NCBI GenBank assembly: GCA_009602725.1
Contig: WELB01000093.1
Coordinates: forward strand, 310,774 to 348,955
Length of the DNA: 38,182 bases
Source of the DNA: Spirogloea muscicola
Lineage: Eukaryota; Streptophyta; Zygnematophyceae; Spirogloeales; Spirogloeaceae
Reading direction: 5' to 3'
Made by a program: the position numbers and the translations under genes. Positions within the stretch are counted from its first letter, which is position 1; the number at the start of each line of letters is the position of its first letter. A model generated the notes under the pieces. It saw only the letters and a program-made list of their open reading frames with translations. It ran no database searches and was not told the origin of the DNA. Shown here in pieces: positions 1 to 6,123 of the stretch.

Positions 1-158
1 CTCTGGCCGCCGCCTCCGGGTCTCGGCGGAGTGCCTCCTTCCCTGCCTCGAGCTACTCGGACCTGATGTTGCTCACTCGCGGGTACTGAGCTTCCCTAGT
101 ATGTTGTCGTGATTGGTAGGGTAGAGGAGTCCTTCCTCGGCATCTCATTCTTCGGCTT
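1..158 (+). pseudogene. 3' end fragment of a nuclease-type retroelement ORF
   Basis: The window opens inside the last 28 codons of an ORF that stops with TGA at 87-89. The visible residues end in SSYSDLMLLTRGY, the same C-terminus as the copies at 3.0-3.4 kb and 14.2 kb. The sequence after the stop (CTTCCCTAGT and onward) also matches the flank of the 3.4 kb copy. From what I know of the family, this is the extreme C-terminus of a non-LTR retroelement ORF whose tail carries a restriction-like nuclease. Only the tail is in the window, so the length of the full copy cannot be judged. Confidence 0.7.
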
Positions 159-159
159 T

Positions 160-275
160 GGACATTGTCCATTCTTTTTGGGCTGGTTTTGCCAGCCCCT
201 CTTTCTCTATGGGCGAGCCTTCTTCAAAGAAGGAGAGGGGCTGGACAAGCCAGCCCAAAAAAGAATGAGCAAAGT
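160..275. repeat. Two hairpin repeats placed head to head
   Basis: 160-219 carries the palindrome GGACATTGTCC, a T-rich spacer, the hairpin GGGCTGG-TTTT-CCAGCCC, then CTCTTTCTCTATGGGCGAGC. 233-275 is a second copy in the opposite orientation (GGGGCTGGACAAGCCAGCCC followed by A-runs and GAATGAGCAAAG). They meet at the small palindrome CTTCTTCAAAGAAG, near 218-231. More than ten copies of this unit lie in the window, always near nuclease-ORF fragments except for the solitary one at 32.1 kb. It is not protein coding. The sequence directly shows strong stem-loop potential in RNA or cruciform DNA. Confidence 0.75.
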
Positions 276-415
276 ACGAGTAGGGGGCCAGGGGAAGCAC
301 TGAGGAAAGCAAGCACTGAGGAAAGCATAGCTGCTACGAATCACTCAGTAACCCCTGCTAAGCAGCCGCAGATCAGAGAGGCTAGGAGGCGCCTGGAAGG
401 GCGTCCCCTGGCCAG
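276..415 (-). repeat. Extended flank of the hairpin repeat
   Basis: This stretch continues outward from the hairpin at 233-275. It contains AACCCCTGCTAAGCAGCC and ATCAGAGAGGCTAGG. The same order of blocks follows the hairpins at 1907-2115 and 5010-5240, so the mobile unit is at least 180 bp long, not just the hairpin. GCTGCTTAGCAGGGGTTACT read on the minus strand is also palindromic around TGCTAAGCA. No coding potential is supported. Confidence 0.6.
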
Positions 416-420
416 AGCAG

Positions 421-600
421 AGGGAATTTTCGTGTTATTGAAACAAACAAAGGCCAAATGGCCAAGTACGAAGGCAAGCACATCTAAGATCTACATAACC
501 TACAGCAGAATGACCCGCTCAGTAACCGCGGGTCAAAACATAAAGGTCGCTAATCGATGCCTGAATACTAGATGTCAGATAAGAAGTTCTTCTGGCCCTC
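421..600 (-). pseudogene. Inverted copy of the retroelement 3' end (left arm)
   Basis: On the minus strand this segment encodes the terminal residues YLTSSIQASISDLYVLTRGY and stop, followed by a non-coding tail. It matches 1665-1835 in reverse complement over about 170 bp at roughly 90% by eye. It contains the small hairpin GACCCGCGG...GAGCGGGTC beside the stop codon. Together with 1665-1835 it makes the ORF at 643-1737 look flanked by terminal inverted repeats. Two elements inserted head to head, or an inversion during reverse transcription, would give the same picture. Confidence 0.7.
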
Positions 601-642
601 CCCGGGGCTACTTGACCCAACCACAAACACCAGATCGCCTCT

Positions 643-1737
643 ATGCTCCCCACGCGCTTCCCCTGCCTCCACGACCCTGTACGCAATGTGGAGGAAGGCC
701 CCTTCCCCTTCCAAGAGGACCTGAGGATCATCCGCGACTCAGCCATCGGCGCATTCCCCTCTCTCCAACCCCTACTCACGCCATTCTCCGCCCTCGCCCA
801 AGCTTCTGATAGAGGGGCACAATCAAGGCTGGTTACGGCAGTGGAAGACGAGCGTCGCAGAAGGTTGAGGAGGCTGCCAGAGATTGAGAACAATCCAAGG
901 AGCCTGGCAAGACTTACTTCTCTAGCCACACCTGGTGCCACGGATTGGATCACCTCTCACGCCGTCGCCAACGCCTTCAGCATCAGCTCCGAGGCCTTTC
1001 GGACGTCGCTTCAACTCTTCCTCGGCCTCCCACCCAACTGCCTGATTGGGGTGCGCCAGTGCGAGTGTGGCTTTCGTGCAGAGGGTGCTGAGCTCGCCAC
1101 TCACATGCTGAGATGTTCCACTGGACCAGAAGTGGTGGGCATCCACAACCTCCTTCTCGATGCCCTCGCGGGCTTGATGCGCGACGCCGGCTACCGTGCG
1201 GTCGTGGAAGTCAACAACATCATGCCCATCACCACGGACGCACAGGGACGTCATCATCGCCACACTTTTGACATTGTGGGCGTACAACCTGGTGGAGGAC
1301 CACGGGCCCTGGTCGACGGGGTTGTCACTGAGGCGTATAAAGGTCCAGCGTCAACACACATCGCTGGTCACGCAGTGGGCAGTGCAGAACAAAGGAAGAT
1401 GCAGCACTACTCCGACTACCCTCGATGCGACCAGCTCCTGCCAGCGGCAATCGACATCTATGGCTGTCTGGGTCCTCGATTACATACCCTCCTCCACAAT
1501 ATTGCCAATCTAGGCTACACACGACGTGCAGATGTGTTTCCGGCTGAAATGGGCTTGCCAGCTGCATATTTGTCGTTCTTGCGACGTCGAGTTTCGGCCT
1601 GTTTGCAGCGAGCTCAGGCTAATGCCTTGCATCAGAAAGCTGGCCGAGCTCTAGTTGGTGACAGAAGGGCTTCGTACCTGACATCTAGTATTCATGCATC
1701 GGTTAGCGACCTTTATGTTTTGACCCGTGGATTTTGA
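643..1737 (+). mobile_element. Retroelement ORF tail with zinc-finger-like and restriction-like nuclease region (364 aa, open)
   Basis: This is the longest uninterrupted retroelement reading frame in the window. Around residues 145-165 is a Cys/His cluster CECGFRAEGAELATHMLRC (C-x-C-x10-H-x3-C). It is followed by AGYRAVVEVNN, then HTFDIVGVQPGGGPRALVDG, which fits the D...(D/E) core of the PD-(D/E)XK-type nuclease found after the reverse transcriptase in some non-LTR retroelements. A helical region and the C-terminal SDLYVLTRGF follow. The first 140 residues include the conserved block AVEDERRRRLRRLPEIENN, shared with the 27 kb copy. No reverse transcriptase motif (such as a YxDD box) is present, so this is a 5'-truncated or nuclease-only unit. 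The ATG at 643 may not be a real start. The family assignment rests on my memory of related sequences and was not searched. Confidence 0.65.
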
Positions 1738-1835
1738 GCGGGTCAACCTGCTGTAGGTTATGTAGATATTTAGATGTGCTTGCTTGCCTTTGTACTTGGC
1801 CATTGGCCTATGTTTGTTTCAAATACACGAAATTT
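1665..1835 (+). repeat. Right arm of the 170-bp inverted repeat
   Basis: It contains the final codons of the ORF ending at 1737 and about 100 bp of non-coding tail up to the A/T-rich sequence near 1830. It is the reverse complement of 421-600. A stem GACCCG...CGGGTC spans the stop codon (about 1723-1745). The same tail, on the minus strand, ends the degraded copy at 30290-30480, so it is a family feature and not local noise. Confidence 0.7.
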
Positions 1836-1847
1836 TCCTAGAGCCCG

Positions 1848-1906
1848 GCCGGCCCGAAGGTGCAGCGCACGGGCCATCGACCGCTGCAGCGAGACTGAGA
1901 AGAAGA
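1848..1906 (-). pseudogene. Short internal fragment of a second retroelement copy
   Basis: The minus strand encodes SLQRSMARALHLRAGRAL, nearly identical to SLQRSMAQALHLRTGHAL in the 4.1-5.1 kb copy. It is cut off on one side by the tail of the plus-strand element and on the other by a hairpin repeat. This suggests that one element inserted into another. Confidence 0.6.
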
Positions 1907-2115
1907 AAGGGCTCGCCCATTGAGGATAGGGGCTGGACAAGCCAGCCCAAAAAAAGAATGAACAAAAAACGAGAAGGGGGCCAGAGGAAGCCAGTGGAAA
2001 CGCTAAGAAACCAAAGCACACAAAGAAAGAAAGCAGCTACAAATGACTCAGTAACCCCTGCTAAGCAGCCGCAAATCAGAGAGGCTAGGGTCCTGGAAGT
2101 GGGTCCCCTGGACAG
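1907..2115 (-). repeat. Hairpin repeat with extended flank
   Basis: This stretch has the same block order as 222-415: CTCGCCCAT, the hairpin GGGGCTGGACAAGCCAGCCC, an A-run, GAATGAACAAA, an AAGAAACCAAAGCACAC segment, then CTCAGTAACCCCTGCTAAGC and AGAGAGGCTAGG. The part from 1915 to 2045 reappears inverted at 2725-2850. Confidence 0.7.
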
Positions 2116-2660
2116 AGCCAGAGGCAGAAAAGGACTACCCCCTTCAATGTCATGCGCACCGCGCGCCTTCTCTCTTTCCCGTCCACTTGCGTGCAGGCCG
2201 CGCCTTGGCTGCTGCCTCCGTGTACCGTCAGGGCGGACGCTTTTCAGACGTTTGTCCATTCCTTTGAGCTGGCTTCTCACAGCCACTGCTGTCAATCTGG
2301 AAGCGCATTTTCTTTACAAACCTTGTCCAGTCCATTGGGCTGGCCTCTCGCAGCCTGCTGCTTGCTGCAAACAGGCGGACACACGACGTCGCATCGAGCA
2401 ATCTGAATCCTGAGTGGTCGCGCCTTTTCTCTAGTCTGGATTTCTAGCGCGCGGCGGCGACGAAAGTACAAATCGGAGTATTGTCTTCTAGAAGTGTAGA
2501 ACACCCTTTTAGTATTAGACCATCATTGTGGTGATTCGATAGTAGTAGAGCGTGGGGGTTCCTCTCGAGAAATTGCCGTGGGTGCCCGTAACGTCCATAC
2601 TTCCCGCAATCGGCGGCGACTCCAGTGGCGGAGGCGGCGGCCACGAGTGGATGTTCTGTG
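2116..2660. other. No gene seen; degenerate hairpin remnants
   Basis: I see no supportable coding region. Two weak relatives of the hairpin repeat occur at about 2255-2300 (GAGCTGGCTTCTCACAGCC) and 2320-2350 (GGGCTGGCCTCTCGCAGCC). The block ATGCGCACCGCGCGCCTTCTC near 2155 has a relative near 3825, so this too is probably old element sequence. Confidence 0.4.
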
Positions 2661-2661
2661 C

Positions 2662-2706
2662 CAAGTGGCTGGACACTCTGTCGGGCCACTTGCCGGACAG
2701 AGTGTC
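2662..2706. other. Interleaved inverted repeats A-B-A'-B'
   Basis: CAAGTGGC (2662-2669) pairs with GCCACTTG (2685-2692). GACACTCTGTC (2672-2682) pairs with GACAGAGTGTC (2696-2706). Both pairings are perfect and they interleave, so in RNA they could form an H-type pseudoknot or two mutually exclusive hairpins; in DNA they are overlapping dyads. No ORF containing it is supported. Confidence 0.6.
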
Positions 2707-2724
2707 TCAACAGACCGGAGGCAG

Positions 2725-2860
2725 GCCTTTCTGCTGTAGCTGCTTTCTTTGTGTGCTTTGGTTTCTTAGCGCTTCCTCTGGCTTCCGCTGGCCCCCTTAT
2801 CGTTCTTTGTTCATTCTTTTTTGGGCTGGCTTGTCCAGCCCCTATCCTCAATGGGCGAGC
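2725..2860 (+). repeat. Hairpin repeat, plus orientation
   Basis: This is the reverse complement of about 1915-2045. It has CTTTGTGTGCTTTGGTTTCTT, TTCATTCTTTTTTGGGCTGG, then CTTGTCCAGCCCCTATCCTC and AATGGGCGAGCCC. A partial third unit (TTTCTCTATGGGCGCGCTC) follows at about 2876-2900. Confidence 0.7.
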
Positions 2861-2924
2861 CCTTTCTGCTGGCCCCCCTTTCTCTATGGGCGCGCTCTTT
2901 CTTCTTCTCCCGTACATTTGTCTT

Positions 2925-2975
2925 CTTCTTTGGGCTGGCTTGTCCAGCCCCTATCCTCAATGGGCGAGCCCTTTT
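2925..2975 (+). repeat. Hairpin repeat, plus orientation
   Basis: It reads TTTGGGCTGGCTTGTCCAGC then CCCTATCCTCAATGGGCGAG and is near-identical to 2815-2860. It directly precedes the nuclease-ORF fragment starting at about 2985. Confidence 0.7.
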
Positions 2976-2984
2976 CGCTTCCTT

Positions 2985-3415
2985 CATGAACGAGCACTCC
3001 GCCAATCCCACCGGGTCGGCGTCGTTTGCAGGGCACACAGTCGGCCTGGCGGCCCGGGGTATAAAGAGCGGAAATATGCCGACCACCCGGTTGGTGACGA
3101 ATTCGCGGCCCTGGCGATCGACGTCCACGGGGCTTTCGGCAGCCGCTGGCTGGATCTCCTCCAGCGGCTTGCCGGTCAGGCCATTGACCGGCGGCCGGGT
3201 CTGCCAGGGGCGCTGCCCCGCTTCAAACGCCGCCGGTTCGCTCGCCCACGTCTTCCGCATGCGCCTGGCGGTATCGTTCCGACGCTCCCTTGCCCACGCA
3301 GACCACACGCGCGCAGGTCGTGCTCTGGCTGCCGCCTCCAGGTCTCGGCGAAGTACCTCCTTCCCGGCAACGAGCTACTCCGACCTGATGTTGCTCACTC
3401 GCGGGTACTTAGCTT
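2985..3415 (+). pseudogene. Frameshifted retroelement nuclease-ORF fragment
   Basis: The sequence encodes KERKYADHPVGDEFAALAID and GLPGALPRF in one frame, then AGSLAHVFRMRLAVSFRRSL and SSYSDLMLLTRGY in another, so at least one frameshift separates them. The terminal stop seen in the first copy (TACTGA at 84-89) is changed here to TACTTA, so the final frame reads through. The order and spacing match the intact tail at 14212-14859. The Cys/His cluster and catalytic core are missing. This is an inactive 5'-truncated copy. Confidence 0.75.
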
Positions 3416-3419
3416 CCCT

Positions 3420-3720
3420 AGTGCACTGTCGTGTTTTGGTAGTGTAGTCCTTTTTCGGCACCTCTTTCTTTCCTCCCCCTGTTCTGACAGCATCTTCCGG
3501 CCCCTTTGTAGCTGCTAATCGCTTGTAGGCCCCTCCCCCCTCCAAACCTTTGTCAATTCTTTTTGGGCTGGCTTTTCGCAGCCCTTGCCTCCATTGGAGT
3601 GCCACTTCTTCCTTTGGCTTCGGACATTGTCCATTCTTTTAGGGCTGGCTTTGCCAGCCACTATTCTCTATGGGCAAGCACTTCTTTCTCTTCCTCTATG
3701 GGCGAGCACCGATGGGCACT
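3420..3720 (+). repeat. Element 3' flank with two hairpin repeats
   Basis: The flank begins like the one at 90-158 (CTTCCCTAGTGCACTGTCGTG). One hairpin variant lies at 3550-3605 (GGGCTGGCTTTTCGCAGCCC) and a second at 3621-3680, with GGACATTGTCC and GGGCTGGCTTTGCCAGCC. A trailing CTCTATGGGCGAGCAC lies at 3692-3707. No gene is supported here or in 3721-4024, which holds pyrimidine-rich, element-like sequence. Confidence 0.65.
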
Positions 3721-4024
3721 AGAGGAAAGAAGCACGCTATGTTGGCCCTCCCGGACGTTCTTCTTCTTCTTCTTTTTCGTTGGCCTGAACAGTGTATTGG
3801 CTTGCATTGGCCTCCCTTTCAATTCATGCGCCCCGCGCACCTTCTCTTTTGAACTCTTGACAATTTCACCGTTGGCTTGTTGCTTTGTTTGACCCGTTGA
3901 GTACTTTGGCTCCGACCTCTGCTTTGTGACACATCGACGCCTCGTCTTTGGGCTTGACGGTCCTCATTCCTTACAGTGTGAGTAAGCTTATGCCCACTGA
4001 ACCCTCTTCATTGATAAGTCGATG

Positions 4025-4110
4025 TGGAATTCCCAATGGGGGCAAGGGCTGTGAAAAGCCAGCCCAAAATGAATTGACAAAGGTTCGAAGGGGCCAAATG
4101 ACGCTGAGCA
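4025..4110 (-). repeat. Hairpin repeat, minus orientation
   Basis: It has a degenerate stem GGGCTGTGAAAAGCCAGCCC followed by AAAATGAATTGACAAAGG, matching the reverse complement of 3540-3600 (which begins CCCCCTCCAAACCTTTGTCA). The two face each other across about 430 bp. Confidence 0.6.
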
Positions 4111-4111
4111 G

Positions 4112-4870
4112 CTACGAAGGGCCTGAAGCAGCTCTATCAGAACGGGGGGAGGATGGACAGTAGTGACGAGTGAGGAGCCTCAAATCCGACAGACCAGCTG
4201 CCGGAAACTTATCCCCCCGACGAAAGCTGGAGGCCGCAGCGAGAGCATGGCCAGTACGCAAATGCAAGGCTTGGGCCATGGACCGCTGAAGGGAGACCGA
4301 CAATCTCATACGAGAGACTTGGGCCCATGAGCAAGCGGCGTTGAAGTCAGCCGGCTCACCGCGTCTGCGGGACACAGCGCGCCGCGCCTGCCTGGCCAGC
4401 AGGTCGAGCCACTGGGACCCGAGAGCCGAGTGCACGTCCACAGCCAGGGGGACGAAATCATCTGCAGCCGGGTGGTCGGCGAGTTTGACCGCCTTGCTGC
4501 GAGCGGCCTTCGCCGCAGCATGGCCAGCCCGTGAGGCAGAGAGCACCGGGTTAAAGCGGTCGACCACATCAGTGGTGACCACATCAGCAATGAGGCGCGC
4601 GCCGCCGCCCGGCGTGGACGCCACCAGGTCGACACGGCGCGTGTGGAGTCCGTCGGCCCTCTGGAGGATTGGCATAATGGAAGTGTTCTCCACCGTAACC
4701 GTGTATCCGGCCTCCTGGAAGATGCCGAAAATTGCATCACGGAGGAGGTCGTGAGCAGCTGTACGTTCGCCTCCAGTGGCGCAGCGGAGGATACGCGCCG
4801 CCAGCTCCGCCGGGTCCGTTGACCGCTCCTCACACTCCCACTGCAGCACGCCGAGCAGACAGGGCGGGGA
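4112..4870 (-). pseudogene. Retroelement nuclease-ORF tail, open frame but zinc-finger residues lost
   Basis: The minus-strand frame runs from 5062 to 4112. The retroelement-like part starts near 4870 (LLGVLQWECEERS) and continues through AGYTVTVENTSIMPILQ and RRVDLVASTPGGGARLIADV, with the acidic core residues of the presumed nuclease, to SDLRLLTRHY near 4180. The C-x-C-x10-H-x3-C cluster of the 643-1737 copy is reduced to ECEE...ARILRC, without the second Cys and the His. Upstream of 4870 the open frame runs through two hairpin repeats and cannot be native protein. It has no reverse transcriptase motifs. Probably a dead copy that happens to have few stops. Confidence 0.65.
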
Positions 4871-4973
4871 GAGAATGAATAGAGAAAATGAACAACAGCA
4901 CGCAGCACAGTTGGTCCCAGCGGTCAACCCGCCGGAGGCCTGAGAAGAAAGCGAAGAAAGCGCGGCCAGATTG

Positions 4974-5240
4974 ACTGGTGGCTGGGAAAGGCCAGCCCAA
5001 AAGCAAAGTGCTCGCCCATAGAGAAGAGTGGCTGGCAAAGCCAGCCCGAAAAGAATGGACAATACCCCAAGCCAAAGAAACGGACTGAGGGGGCCGGCTG
5101 GGCCGGCCGAAAGAAGAAAGCGCTAAGAAAAACAAGCACGCAATGAAGAAATTAAGCAGCTACGAAGCACTCAGAAACCCTGCTAAGCAGCCTCAGGTCA
5201 GAGAAGCTGGGCTCGTGGAAGTTGGTCCCCTGGCCGAAAG
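4974..5240 (-). repeat. Cluster of hairpin repeats with extended flank
   Basis: One unit at 4974-5020 has GGCTGGGAAAGGCCAGCCC. A second at 5010-5065 has GTGGCTGGCAAAGCCAGCCC then GAATGGACAATACC. A GC-rich palindrome GGCCGGCTGGGCCGGCC lies at about 5092-5108. The extended flank (CTGCTAAGCAGCCTCAGGTC, then CTCGTGGAAGTTGGTCCCCT) ends the block and matches 330-415 and 2045-2115. Confidence 0.7.
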
Positions 5241-5902
5241 GTGTCCGTGATTATGCCCCTGCCCAACATGAATCTGGTACATGTCTGCTGACTAGGCTTC
5301 AAAACGTGGCGACTCTGTGGCGGCCCCGGTGGCCTGGTCAAGCCGTCTCCAGGAGCGACAAGCGCCCCCATCCCAAGTTGGGAACGGTTAGACAGTAGCA
5401 AGGGCTAATAGGCACGGAAAGATTCACTTATCCTAACATGGGCCTGGGGGGTTGCGGAGTCGGAGCGCATTCACACGTGAGCGGCCGAGCCAGGGGGTTG
5501 TCACAGCTGCGCTGCACAGTGATCAACGTCGAATAGCGCGCCCGGCACCAGGCGAGATCCGCAGCGAGGGGGCGCCCTGCCAATCACAGGCAGGCGTCGG
5601 ACGCCTTCTCCCCAGGAAGAAGCTCCCGACTGTCAGGTGGGCCGCTCAAATACTGCGCAAAATACTGCGCAAGCAAGTCCGTCTCCCGAGCCGCCGTCAC
5701 CGCTCCGCTTGTGGGACTGCTGTTGTTAGATGGGGATCTGAATTGGTGCCTCTAACGAAGCCGGCATTGGGCTCCTGAGAGTTCGCTACATGCCGCGTCA
5801 AGGCCCACCTACTCCCCCTCTCTGTGCCCGAGCCCTGAGCTCGCCCCTGTCAGGTAGCCCGAAGGCCAGCCCCCGCTCACTCCCAGCTGGTCAGGCCCGC
5901 GC

Positions 5903-5939
<37 letters not shown>

Positions 5940-6123
5940 CGCCGNCAAGAGGTCACGCCCTGGCTCGGCGCCAGCGTCTCCAAGCACGCGCTCCCCTACG
6001 TCGTCCAGGCACGCGCCCGCTCGCCCGGCGCGCTGGCGGCGGCGGCGGCTGCGGCGGCGGCAACGGCTGGCCCTGAATGGCGCGCACTGACCCTCGCCCG
6101 CCGCCGCCGTCGCCGCTGCGCAG
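5241..6123. other. Upstream region of the NT-C2 gene, GC-rich, with a gap
   Basis: No exon can be placed with confidence. A short direct repeat AATACTGCGCAA occurs twice at 5648-5672. From about 5900 the sequence is a GCC/CGC run, interrupted by a single n at 5945 that most likely marks a collapsed assembly gap. The downstream exon begins inside the NT-C2 domain, so the true first coding exon should lie here or in the collapsed gap. The frame read as poly-arginine (about 5895-5945) is a product of the repeat and is not a credible N-terminus. Confidence 0.5.

Noticed and set aside
643-1737. A cellular single-copy gene
   Set aside because: Several broken copies of the same frame occur at 1, 1.9, 3, 4.5, 14.5, 26.8 and 30.8 kb.
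160-5240. CRISPR array
   Set aside because: The hairpin repeats occur in both orientations with irregular spacing and carry long flanks; the genome is eukaryotic.
5890-5951. Poly-arginine/poly-alanine ORF as the N-terminus of the NT-C2 protein
   Set aside because: It is only a translated GCC run interrupted by an assembly gap; the run can be read open in several frames and has no NT-C2 similarity.
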